DNA of 64,000 nt, from contig CAPAOL010000001.1 in assembly GCA_948579315.1 (NCBI GenBank), forward strand, positions 1 to 64,000, read 5' to 3'. Shown piece after piece: positions 45,922 to 54,325 of this stretch. The notes below the pieces were generated by a model, which ran no database searches, was not told the DNA's origin, and was given only the letters and a program-made list of their open reading frames with translations. Numbering within the stretch: the first letter of the stretch is position 1; each line of letters begins with the position of its first letter. A program made the position numbers and the translations under genes. The stretch comes from an uncultured Phocaeicola sp. Its GTDB lineage: Bacteria; Bacteroidota; Bacteroidia; Bacteroidales; Bacteroidaceae.

Positions 45922-47190
45922 TTAATAATGTATAGCATGATCTTTTGAAAATTCACGACCACTCCATGCTTTCTTAGCAGTCCAATCTTGAGGAGCCGAT
46001 GTCCAAAAGGAATGATTAGCAGAAAGTCCTAAAGGAAGAAAAACTTCTGATGTTATATACATACTTCCATTGTTACTATACCAGTCGGCCAGTCCAGTCT
46101 GATGTCCAGCAAAACCTAATTGCAGAAATCCTTTCTCATTGAAATTACCATCAACAGCAAACAAACGTTTCATGACGCAAGTTAAAGCATTACGTACCTG
46201 GCCTTCCGGAAGTTCTTCGGGCAGCATTTCTTTCCAGCAAAGCATTGACAATGGCTGAAAAACTCCCAAACGATAAGTCATCGAACGACCGAATACCGGA
46301 AAAGATGCTTCAGGAGATATAAAACGTTCCAAAATCATTCCGAAACGCTGCATGCGTTTCTTAGCCAAATCTTCTGTTTTCTTTTGCATCTCCAAACTAC
46401 GGTCATGCAATATTACTTTATGATCGTTGACAGTCTGCATTACTTGTACAAACATAGGTTGAATCACATAACTATTATAGTAATCGAATGCAAAAGTTTC
46501 TCCATCCGAATACCAGCCATCACCTACATACCACTCTTCTGCTTTTCGAACAGCTGTATGAATGCGGAACAAATCGTATTGTGCATCGGCTTCCATCAAA
46601 AAAGATTCAATCATAGCTGAAAACAATAGCCAGTTTGTGTATGGAGGATCAATCCGACGCAACAACTGAAATTCTTTAATATATCGTTGTTTTGTCACGT
46701 CATCCAATGGTTCCCAAAGCTGCTTTTTAGCACGAAGAAAGCTACTGGCAATGTAAGCTGCATCTACCAAAGGCTGCCCTTCATTTCTCCATAAAAGATA
46801 ATCAGGGCTATCCGGGTCAACAGCATGTGCGTAGCTCTTCAAAGCCCATTCACGCAATTGCTTACGCATTTTGCCTTCTTCCGTATCATCGTCGGGTAAG
46901 GAAAGCCAGGGAGCAATACCAGACATCAGACGCCCGAAACACTCCATGTAGGTAACATCCTTACTGCGTCCATCCCATGTCGGACTGATCTCCACCTGCA
47001 TATTTTTCTTCAACTCACCTTTGCTCATATTACTCAATACAGGAGCAGCAATCTTATATGCCATCTGTGCCCAATATTCACGGTCACTGATTTCTTTTTC
47101 TACCTTCCCCTTTTTAGCATAAGTTACTGTACTGAACACACACAATAAAATGAAGACCAGGATATTTTTATTTTTCATCATTACATTCAA
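45922..47190 (-). CDS. DUF2264 secreted protein, likely GH154-type
   Basis: The protein has up to 422 residues; Met4 or Met5 are equally plausible starts and give a cleaner signal peptide ending near YA-KKG. The body matches DUF2264: YWAQMAYKIAAPVLSNMSKGEL, YMECFGRLMSGIAPWL, NWLLFSAMIESFL and WYSDGETFAFDYYNSYVIQP, an all-helical toroid architecture. To my knowledge some DUF2264 proteins form family GH154 with beta-glucuronidase activity, which would suit the neighbouring GH105 enzyme; this is from memory. It starts 15 bp after the GH105 gene, in the same operon. Confidence 0.8.
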   Translation of the reverse strand: MNVMMKNKNILVFILLCVFSTVTYAKKGKVEKEISDREYWAQMAYKIAAPVLSNMSKGELKKNMQVEISPTWDGRSKDVTYMECFGRLMSGIAPWLSLPDDDTEEGKMRKQLREWALKSYAHAVDPDSPDYLLWRNEGQPLVDAAYIASSFLRAKKQLWEPLDDVTKQRYIKEFQLLRRIDPPYTNWLLFSAMIESFLMEADAQYDLFRIHTAVRKAEEWYVGDGWYSDGETFAFDYYNSYVIQPMFVQVMQTVNDHKVILHDRSLEMQKKTEDLAKKRMQRFGMILERFISPEASFPVFGRSMTYRLGVFQPLSMLCWKEMLPEELPEGQVRNALTCVMKRLFAVDGNFNEKGFLQLGFAGHQTGLADWYSNNGSMYITSEVFLPLGLSANHSFWTSAPQDWTAKKAWSGREFSKDHAIHY

Positions 47191-47205
47191 ATATAAAAAA
47201 CAATT

Positions 47206-48378
47206 TTAATTATTCAGATATTTCACCATTTCAGAACCCGCCAACAGGAAAGCTCCTACCCCAAAGTCCGCAGTCGTCTCCGGTCCTACATTCTTATGTT
47301 GGTCTGCTCTTTCACCGATTGGTTGTACATAGCCTATCTTTCCATTGGGTTGCAAGGCTATTTCAGTCAAGTATTTCCAACCTTGTTTTATAACAGGTTC
47401 ATAAGTTGATTTATCCAAAAATCCATTATTCACACCCCAAAGATACCCATAGGTAAAGAAAGCTGTCCCACTTGTTTCACGTCCCGGAGCCTGCACCGGA
47501 TCCAACAAACTACGGGTCCAGTATCCTTCTTCCTGTTGTGCAGCAGCCAATGATTTAGCCATAGCTTGGTATATGGTAATATATTCAGCACGATGTGCAT
47601 CATTTTCGGGTAGGTCCTGCAAAACTTTAGCCAAACCTGCAAACACCCAACCATTACCCCTAGACCAAAAGTCTTTCAATCCTTGATTTGTCTTATGTTT
47701 CGGGTAGATGTATTTTCCATCGCGATAAAACAGGGCACTTTCCTCATCATACATGAGATTTTTAGCATAAGTAAAGTACTCATAGAGTTTATCCAAATAT
47801 TGCTGATTATCTGTAACCTTATAAAGTTTGGTCATCACCGGCATTACCATATACAATCCGTCTGCCCACCACCAATAATCATTGTTGGGAGTTGACATTT
47901 CATATTCCATCACTTCCTTGGCACGGGCTATTTTATACTCTGCCGGCTCACGGTCCATGTTATACAAGTCAATATAAGTCTGGAAGCAAATTTGCCAATC
48001 TCCAAAGAGAACATGTTCCATCGTTTCACCATAATTATATTTCCACTTGGATTTATCATCAGAAGTAGCCCCCTTCCATTGATTCTTTTCAGCCCATGCT
48101 TCCGAATACTTCTTGTAAGTCTCATTACCGGTTACTTCATAAGCTGCAATATTTCCGGTATGATAAGCAGCCGGATGCCAAAAGGCAAATGCCGGTTCCG
48201 GATTCTCCGCCTGCCAATAGTCATTTACCTTCTTAATAGTCTCAATAACCTTTGACTTTGTCCATACACTATCGGTAATTGCTTCATTCTGATTGTTACT
48301 CTTACCTGATTTACATCCTGCCATGCTAATACTGAACACACAGCTTAATACCCAAAAAGAAAATCTTCTAAAGTTCAT
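47206..48378 (-). CDS. GH105-type unsaturated glycuronyl hydrolase lipoprotein
   Basis: The protein has 390 residues. A lipoprotein signal ends at Cys22 (SMAG-Cys). The (alpha/alpha)6 barrel carries the YteR/UGL motif WWWADGLYMVMP with the catalytic Asp173, FWSRGNGWVFAGLAKVL and GRETSGTAFFTYGYLWGVN. Such enzymes hydrolyse the 4,5-unsaturated uronic acid left by polysaccharide lyases, for example on rhamnogalacturonan. GH88 is the alternative family. It is the first gene of a pair with DUF2264; no SusC/SusD genes are adjacent. Confidence 0.88.
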   Translation of the reverse strand: MNFRRFSFWVLSCVFSISMAGCKSGKSNNQNEAITDSVWTKSKVIETIKKVNDYWQAENPEPAFAFWHPAAYHTGNIAAYEVTGNETYKKYSEAWAEKNQWKGATSDDKSKWKYNYGETMEHVLFGDWQICFQTYIDLYNMDREPAEYKIARAKEVMEYEMSTPNNDYWWWADGLYMVMPVMTKLYKVTDNQQYLDKLYEYFTYAKNLMYDEESALFYRDGKYIYPKHKTNQGLKDFWSRGNGWVFAGLAKVLQDLPENDAHRAEYITIYQAMAKSLAAAQQEEGYWTRSLLDPVQAPGRETSGTAFFTYGYLWGVNNGFLDKSTYEPVIKQGWKYLTEIALQPNGKIGYVQPIGERADQHKNVGPETTADFGVGAFLLAGSEMVKYLNN

Positions 48379-48519
48379 TAATTATACAGTTTATCGTGGT
48401 TATTATTCAGGAAACAAAGATGCATCCTTTTTAAGACAGAAAGGTTCTAAAATGCGTCAAAACCGTACAAAAATCATTCAATATAGTCTTTCTCTTGAAT
48501 ATCTAGAGTGTGAAATTAC

Positions 48520-49812
48520 TTAATCTTTAAGACATGCAAGAGGTATTACCTTGACACCATCAGTACGAGTATATGCCATGCTGCCTCCAGTTAGGATGAT
48601 GAGTAAGTCTGGTTCACGCAGTGGAATTTGCTTCTCTGCCTTATTATGTTCTTGGATCAATCGTTTCAGTTCAAGCAAGTGTTCCGAACCTTCATCTATC
48701 TCACGACTACCTAACTTACATTCAATAAGGGCATAACGACCATCTTCCAAATGAAGTACCAAGTCTGCTTCCAAACCATAACGGTCACGATAGTATGAAA
48801 TATGACTGTCAAAATCTGCTGTATATGCTTTCAAATCACGAACACACATCTGCTCAAAGATGAATCCGAATGTCTTGAGTTGGGTCTCTAAAGCTTCGGC
48901 ATTCACCCCCATAGCTGCTACTGCAATAGATGGATCAGAGAAACAGCGCTTAGGCATACTTCGTATGGCGGTCTTACTGCGAATAGAGGGACACCATGCA
49001 TCTATGTCTTGAATAACAAAAAGTTTTTCTAAGGCACCGACATAGTCATCAAAGGTATCCATTGAAATTGTGATCTCGCCCGATGCAGTTATGTCAGCAA
49101 GAATGTTGGTCTTCTTTGCTATAGTGCTTATGTTACGAGCATAAGAGCGCATAATTTGTTTTGCGACCTTGGGATTACGCTGCTTTTTATCTACGGCAGA
49201 GATGTCATTGTTACAAACACTGTTTACGTAGTCCTTTGCTATCAGCATACTTGCCTTTTCACTAAGTTGGAGTGTTGCCGGCCAACCACCACGACAAGCG
49301 ACCTTTATGAGATCTGGTATATCCAAATTACTTGATGCACCATCAATATCATAGTCAGGATTGTCAAATAGTTCATGAAGGGACACTTCACCAGAAGAAT
49401 CCTGAGATTCCCATAGACTCATTGGGTACATTTTCATTCGGGAAATGCGGCCAGTACCAGTGTGGTGTATCTTATCTTTGTCAATAGTATTGCTTCCTGT
49501 CAGTATGTATTGTCCAGGAGTTCCTCCAATCTTATCCACAGCAGTACGCACAGCATCCCACAACATCGGTGCATCCTGCCACTCATCAATAAGGCGAGGT
49601 TGCTCACCTTTTAATAATAATGATGGCTTAGCCGATGCAGTTGTGAGATATTCTTCTCGCTTATCCGGATCCTGCATTTTAATAACGCTCTTTGCCTGTT
49701 GTTCTGCAGTGGTTGTTTTACCTGTCCACTTCGGACCTTCAATTAGGACAGCTCCAAATGCCTCCAGTCTTTCCTGCAGCATCTTGTCTGCAACTCTTGG
49801 TAAGTATTTCAT
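48520..49812 (-). CDS. AAA ATPase with DUF4143 domain
   Basis: The protein has 430 residues. Walker A is GPKWTGKT (26-33) and the Walker B-like LIDEWQDAP follows at 74-82. The C-terminal DUF4143 domain ends in a nuclease-like segment (ALIECKLGSREIDEG) resembling a PD-(D/E)xK core. This family is widespread and sporadically distributed in gut bacteria; function is unproven, and defence or mobile-element roles are only suggestions. It is a single-gene unit next to a pseudogene and a 23-bp-period array, which fits an accessory gene. Confidence 0.88.
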   Translation of the reverse strand: MKYLPRVADKMLQERLEAFGAVLIEGPKWTGKTTTAEQQAKSVIKMQDPDKREEYLTTASAKPSLLLKGEQPRLIDEWQDAPMLWDAVRTAVDKIGGTPGQYILTGSNTIDKDKIHHTGTGRISRMKMYPMSLWESQDSSGEVSLHELFDNPDYDIDGASSNLDIPDLIKVACRGGWPATLQLSEKASMLIAKDYVNSVCNNDISAVDKKQRNPKVAKQIMRSYARNISTIAKKTNILADITASGEITISMDTFDDYVGALEKLFVIQDIDAWCPSIRSKTAIRSMPKRCFSDPSIAVAAMGVNAEALETQLKTFGFIFEQMCVRDLKAYTADFDSHISYYRDRYGLEADLVLHLEDGRYALIECKLGSREIDEGSEHLLELKRLIQEHNKAEKQIPLREPDLLIILTGGSMAYTRTDGVKVIPLACLKD

Positions 49813-49869
49813 AAGAATATTTATTTAGGAACACAAAGTTGATGATTATTAATAAAATAACCAAGTAAA

Positions 49870-49938
49870 TCGGCTTTTTTGTGGAGTTTCATTCGGTATT
49901 TTTGTGGTATATCAATCGGTATTTTTGAGGAAAGAACT
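49870..49938. repeat. 23-bp-period direct repeat, three units (array 5)
   Basis: TCGGCTTTTTTGTGG (49870), TCGGTATTTTTGTGG (49893) and TCGGTATTTTTGAGG (49916) are spaced exactly 23 bp apart. The units are not palindromic. They lie 60-125 bp upstream of the AAA/DUF4143 start codon, on the promoter side. Confidence 0.7.
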
Positions 49939-50140
49939 ATCTTTGTTTGTACCAGCCCCAATAAGCATATAAACTACAAGCCCACCATAACTAGTCAATA
50001 CAATCAATAATAACCAAAGAATCTGAATGTGCCATGCAATTTGTTTTTTATCATATATCTAGTACCAATAATGCAAGGCACAATAAACACTATTAATATG
50101 GATAAAACGGAAATAATTTCCACTAAGTATCGCCCACATC
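49926..50140 (-). pseudogene. Possible frameshifted small membrane protein
   Basis: On the minus strand one frame gives EIISVLSILIVFIVPCIIG, a plausible transmembrane helix. After an A-rich run (near 50040-50050) a second frame gives DKKQIAWHIQILWLLLIV and then a Gly-rich second helix, VVYMLIGAGTN. Together they look like a two-helix protein of about 75 residues broken by a frameshift, similar in style to PLDc_N-type proteins. No good start codon is visible. The gap 49813-50307 otherwise holds array 5 and a terminator. Confidence 0.4.
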
Positions 50141-50213
50141 AATGCTCGGCTCTTAGACGGTATAATTCTTTTTGTATCAACTGACCTATATGTACCATGT
50201 TCTATCAAATTCA

Positions 50214-50257
50214 TAAAAAGAAAGTTATGGAAGGCACATAAAGCCTTCACATAACTT
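50214..50257 (-). terminator. Terminator of the ExbB/ExbD operon
   Basis: On the minus strand AGTTATGTGAAGGC pairs with GCCTTCCATAACT (one bulge) around TTTATGT and runs into TTCTTTTT. It lies about 50 bp past the stop of the anchored protein gene. Confidence 0.75.
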
Positions 50258-50307
50258 CTACCAATAATTAATCCTTAAACAATCTTTCTATTTAAACACA
50301 CATCTAT

Positions 50308-51810
50308 CTATTTATTTTGGGGAATAATCAAAAAACTAAACCCACACGGCCCGCCACCTCCATTTTCCAGCCGGACCAAAACTTTATTCCACCCCTGTCG
50401 AAACTGAAAAGGAGCGATATGTTCATCAATATTATACCAACTGGTTCCATAGTCACGCCATACATCCTTGCCGTTAATCCATACACGCCCGCTGTCATCC
50501 GTACCGATAGCTACCAGCATCGTCGTAGCCTCATCAAAATAAAGCTCGGTATAAGCATAGTAAGTTGAATGACCGGTAGTCACAGGTGGGACATTGTGCA
50601 TCGATTCACTCTGCATAAACTTCCAACGTAGCGTCCCGTCAAGCTGAACCTCGTCTCCGATAACTTTTAGCGGATCGGAATCCGTTTCCGCAATTCCAGT
50701 TCCTATCTGTCCATCAGTATATACAGCATCAAAGTCAATAGAAACTTCAGGTGGATGAACGATGGAAAAATCCTCTCGACCGAAGCTCTCCCACGGTCCA
50801 ATCATATACCATGTATTGATATAGAGCCATCCCTTACGTTCTGCATCTTTAGAGAAACGCCGTCCGGGCAACGCTTGTGCTTTCACCATTTCCTTGCTCA
50901 ACTTCGATCCTGAATAAGCACTGAATGTTCCATTTCCATTACCGCTACCATTACCTCCAGAGCCTCCATTCCCCGGGCTGCCATTACCTTGTCTCATTCC
51001 GCTCCCAGAATTACCAGCCTGACGAACTGCCCCAAACAACCCTTCCAAACGAGATTGTGCCAACCCTGCCTGACGAGTAGCTTGTCCGAGCAACCCACGA
51101 TAATTATTCAAATCAGCAGTGCTCTTTATTTCCAATCCTCCACTAGCATTACTGCCTGCCGAAGTTGCCCACTCACTATCCCTTGACTGCATCCTTATCA
51201 GTTCATCAAAACTCGGCATACGTGAATTACCCGCTTTCAAAGAACTATACACTTCAGGAAACGACTGTCCCTTGGATAAAGACTGTTTAGCAGCACTCAC
51301 GGCCAAATGACTTTGTTGAATTTCAGCCTCATAGTCACGTAATACAGCATAAAGTTCTTCTACAGAAGCATTGGCTGACGGATTTCTTGCTTGAGGAATA
51401 GCCCGCGCTTTCGATGTATCATTCGCATCAGCAGGTGCTCCCCATGACAATTTTCTTTTTTCCACTTTCGCCAACATATCGTCTTTACGCCGTCTCATTG
51501 TTTCAGCCATCGTTTGAAACTTCTTCACCTGCTCTTCCAGATTCTTCTTTACCAAAACTTCCGACTGTTCTACCAACTGTCTGGCATAATTAGCAGGTAG
51601 TGCCCGTTGTGCCTGTTCCTGTTTTACCTTTTCCGTCAAACTCTTCCTGGACTTTTGATTTTTCTGCTGTTTCATTTGCAAATCCATCGCCTCCTGATCC
51701 GGAGACGGCATCTTCCAAATATAGAGTGCTCCACCCACAAAACAAATCAATGCTATCATCCATGATAGGATAACCGTCAGACGGCTACTCCCTGTTGTAG
51801 TTTTCGTCAT
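50308..51810 (-). CDS. Membrane-anchored coiled-coil protein with jelly-roll domain
   Basis: I do not recognise a named family. The 500 residues comprise one transmembrane helix (about 10-32), a long charged helical region likely to form coiled coil (about 35-120), a mixed Ser/Ala/Gln-rich segment, a Gly/Asn/Ser linker (about 268-298) and a C-terminal beta domain (about 325-500). The last carries YINTWYMIGPWESFG, VAIGTDDSGRVWINGKDVW and WNKVLVRLENGGGGPCGFSFLI, as in galactose-binding or GH2-type jelly rolls. It starts 26 bp inside the second ExbD gene, so it is translationally linked and may be the output arm of the ExbB/ExbD motor, in the place where TonB is usually found. Confidence 0.7.
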   Translation of the reverse strand: MTKTTTGSSRLTVILSWMIALICFVGGALYIWKMPSPDQEAMDLQMKQQKNQKSRKSLTEKVKQEQAQRALPANYARQLVEQSEVLVKKNLEEQVKKFQTMAETMRRRKDDMLAKVEKRKLSWGAPADANDTSKARAIPQARNPSANASVEELYAVLRDYEAEIQQSHLAVSAAKQSLSKGQSFPEVYSSLKAGNSRMPSFDELIRMQSRDSEWATSAGSNASGGLEIKSTADLNNYRGLLGQATRQAGLAQSRLEGLFGAVRQAGNSGSGMRQGNGSPGNGGSGGNGSGNGNGTFSAYSGSKLSKEMVKAQALPGRRFSKDAERKGWLYINTWYMIGPWESFGREDFSIVHPPEVSIDFDAVYTDGQIGTGIAETDSDPLKVIGDEVQLDGTLRWKFMQSESMHNVPPVTTGHSTYYAYTELYFDEATTMLVAIGTDDSGRVWINGKDVWRDYGTSWYNIDEHIAPFQFRQGWNKVLVRLENGGGGPCGFSFLIIPQNK

Positions 51811-52210
51811 ACGTCCTGATTCCTATATTAGTTAAGTTATAAAACTGACAAGCATCCATCACTTCTACAAAACGTCCGAACGGAGTATGCCTGTCCATAT
51901 CAATGCGAATACGCTTTCCCGGGTCAGTGATACATGTCTGTCGTAACTGTTCCATCATAAAATTGGTAGAACAAGGTTGCCCGTCCCAATAAAAATTACC
52001 ATCGGCATCCAATCCTACAATAGCCTGCTTATCATCCGGCTTCAATTTAACGGCCGATTGTGAAGTTGGCAGATCAACGGGAATATCCCTATTTTTCACT
52101 TTCGTCATGGTAGATACCAGAAAGAAAATAAGCAGAAGAAACACACAGTCGATTAAAGGAGACATAGAAACTTCCGGTTCGTCCTCGTTATTAAATAATG
52201 ATAGTCTCAT
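51785..52210 (-). CDS. exbD: ExbD/TolR biopolymer transport protein (second copy)
   Basis: I start at the ATG at 52210, 4 bp after the preceding gene; the longer frame from 52243 overlaps that gene by 29 bp. The 141-residue protein has a short cytoplasmic N-terminus, then MSPLIDCVFLLLIFFLVST with the proton-path Asp21, and a periplasmic domain. It would form the ion channel rotor core with ExbB. It differs clearly from the other ExbD in the periplasmic part, so the two could form a heterodimer. Confidence 0.9.
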   Translation of the reverse strand: MRLSLFNNEDEPEVSMSPLIDCVFLLLIFFLVSTMTKVKNRDIPVDLPTSQSAVKLKPDDKQAIVGLDADGNFYWDGQPCSTNFMMEQLRQTCITDPGKRIRIDMDRHTPFGRFVEVMDACQFYNLTNIGIRTYDENYNRE

Positions 52211-52214
52211 AGGC

Positions 52215-52661
52215 TTAATAGGGTTTGCTTCCAAGGCGTACACGTGTATGTGTAAACCCCTGTATTTGACATTGGTCGAATATCTCTATTACTGTGCTTA
52301 CCGGTACAGTGCGATAGGCCGTCACATCGATATTTGTTTCCACTCCCCGACTATTGCGTAATTCAGAAAGAAAAGCGCTTAAATCTTTTACAGGCAAGTA
52401 AGTGCTTTCCCCCGAATAGGCATCATGCCCTACTACCTGATACACATTCTTCTTTTCGTCTACTGCGATAATCACCGCTTCCTCGCCTGCCCGTGTAGTG
52501 GAAAGGCTTGAAGTCATTGTAGGAAGCGTTAACGGAATCTGCATTTCCCATTTTTTCATCATCGTAGTTACTAAAAAGAAAATGAGCAGCAAGAACACAC
52601 AATCTATCAAAGGAGACATTTGCACTTCTACCTTATCATCGTCATCATAATTCAGTCTCAT
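52215..52661 (-). CDS. exbD: ExbD/TolR biopolymer transport protein (first copy)
   Basis: The protein has 148 residues. An acidic N-terminus (YDDDDKVE) precedes MSPLIDCVFLLLIFFLVTTMM with the proton-path Asp20, followed by a periplasmic domain (VTAYRTVPVSTVIEIFDQCQIQGF). The start lies 17 bp inside the end of exbB, a typical coupled arrangement. Confidence 0.9.
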   Translation of the reverse strand: MRLNYDDDDKVEVQMSPLIDCVFLLLIFFLVTTMMKKWEMQIPLTLPTMTSSLSTTRAGEEAVIIAVDEKKNVYQVVGHDAYSGESTYLPVKDLSAFLSELRNSRGVETNIDVTAYRTVPVSTVIEIFDQCQIQGFTHTRVRLGSKPY

Positions 52662-54030
52662 TCTTTTCCTCCTCGTTGTCCAGATACAATTTGGTAATCA
52701 CTTCTTCCACTTTTACCTCTACCAGTGAAGCCATACGCATGATACGATTCTTGATAATAAAGTATAAAGCAATGGCAGGAGCAGCTATAATCAAACCGGC
52801 AGCAGTTGTTATCAATGCTTTGGAGATAGAATCAGACAAAATAGAAGCACCACCTTCATCACCATATAAAGCAACCAGGCCGAATGCCTCGATCATACCG
52901 ACAACAGTACCTAACAGACCAATCAACGGAGCCAATGAAGCAATAACAGAAAGAGGATATATACGTGCCAAATGTGTACGAATATCACGTGCAGCCATGT
53001 CACCTGCCGTCTGGCTTACAGCCTCACGCCCGGCTTTCACATGCTCAAAAATAAAACGTAGTGAATTGGCTAGTGTAGAAGGATATTTGTCACAAGCAGC
53101 CAATGCTCCTTTCAAATCTCCATTTGCCAAACATTCGTTGACACTTTTGCACAAAGGTTTTGGAGCCAAACGACCTTGACGCGAAGTTATCAGTCTCTGA
53201 ATGGCAATTACAAGAGCAATCAATCCCAACAAATACAATGGATACATCATTGTACCACCTGCCTTAATCTGTGCTCCCCAGTCGATTTGTACCCCCTGAT
53301 CAGCAGCAATACTATCTGATGCAGCCTCATCATACATCAACTCATCATCTTCCTCCACTGCCGGAACAACAGTAGCAACCTCACTCGGAAGTACTTTCGG
53401 AGCATTTTTTATATCATCCTGCGTTTTTGCCAAAAAGATTTCATCAAAACCCGCATCCCGTTTTTCAGGGCAAATAAATGATATACCGGTTAAAGTAATA
53501 TTACCGAAATCCTTCCAAAGGTCGCGTGTCATCACCATCCAGTGTCCAGGCTTATCACCAAGATCCAGACCTTTCAACTGGTTTATCAAATCTTTTGGTT
53601 CTCCGGCGATATAAGTAAAATCATATTTCTTTCCTTTTTGACTGGCTGACTTTTCGGAAACATGAAATTTCATTCCGATCTGCTCTCCACCCCATTTCAC
53701 CCAGGCAAAAGTAATATAACGATACTCTCCCGGTCCCGGGTTTTCTCGGATAGGAATAGATAAACCAGTCATTTCTGCGGGACTTTTAGCAGCTCCTACA
53801 TATATATAGTTTTCTGCCTTCTTTGAGTACCCTCCTTTCCGAACATACTTGTTATCTTTTACCCATTGTGCCCCATCCGGCAGTTTAGTACTAAACAGTT
53901 CGTATAATCCTTTACCGGATTTACCATTCGTTTGTGCCGAAAGCGGGGTAGTAAACAACAGTGTTGCTCCCAAAATGCATACACCTACTATCCCCTTCTT
54001 TAAACCAGATTTCATTTTTGTGTAATTCAT
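52645..54030 (-). CDS. exbB: ExbB/MotA-type proton channel with large N-terminal extracytoplasmic domain
   Basis: I start at the ATG at 54030, giving a clean signal peptide ending near LSAQ; the in-frame ATG at 54081 adds 17 residues without signal character. Of 461 residues, about 35-220 form a secreted beta-rich domain (PGEYRYITFAWVKWGGEQIG, GHWMVMTRDLWKDFG, FDEIFLAK) that looks like a ligand-binding jelly roll. An acidic linker follows, then three transmembrane helices of the ExbB/TolQ/MotA type (MMYPLYLLGLIALVIAI; SLAPLIGLLGTVVGMIEAF; ALITTAAGLIIAAPAIALYF). Usual ExbB proteins lack such an N-terminal domain. It is the first of four overlapping genes. Confidence 0.85.
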   Translation of the reverse strand: MNYTKMKSGLKKGIVGVCILGATLLFTTPLSAQTNGKSGKGLYELFSTKLPDGAQWVKDNKYVRKGGYSKKAENYIYVGAAKSPAEMTGLSIPIRENPGPGEYRYITFAWVKWGGEQIGMKFHVSEKSASQKGKKYDFTYIAGEPKDLINQLKGLDLGDKPGHWMVMTRDLWKDFGNITLTGISFICPEKRDAGFDEIFLAKTQDDIKNAPKVLPSEVATVVPAVEEDDELMYDEAASDSIAADQGVQIDWGAQIKAGGTMMYPLYLLGLIALVIAIQRLITSRQGRLAPKPLCKSVNECLANGDLKGALAACDKYPSTLANSLRFIFEHVKAGREAVSQTAGDMAARDIRTHLARIYPLSVIASLAPLIGLLGTVVGMIEAFGLVALYGDEGGASILSDSISKALITTAAGLIIAAPAIALYFIIKNRIMRMASLVEVKVEEVITKLYLDNEEEKNETEL

Positions 54031-54134
54031 GTCTATTCTTTTTTTATTATTAACTTTAAATTTATAGCCAACGTAAATCATCGAACTAATTCACAGTGGC
54101 AAAGTTCTTAAAAATAATAGAGAAACGGGTATTC

Positions 54135-54206
54135 TAATCATTCAAAAAGTTCCAAATCTTTGGCATACGACTTTATATGGAGTCTGATAATCATTCAAAA
54201 AGGTTC
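54135..54206. promoter_or_regulatory. Direct repeat TAATCATTCAAAAAG upstream of exbB operon
   Basis: TAATCATTCAAAAAG occurs at 54135 and again at 54188, 53 bp apart, about 105-175 bp upstream of the exbB start. Paired copies at this position suggest operator sites; no regulator is encoded next to it. A short 67-residue ORF over this stretch shows no protein character. Confidence 0.4.
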
Positions 54207-54325
54207 ATTTTTCAATCAGACATTCAATTTAAACAAGATGAACAAAATCTCTTCACCCTTCACAGCACCTTCCTATAGGGCAATAGCGGGTGAAGGGGTC
54301 TCCTTCACCACCAAGTTCACACTCC

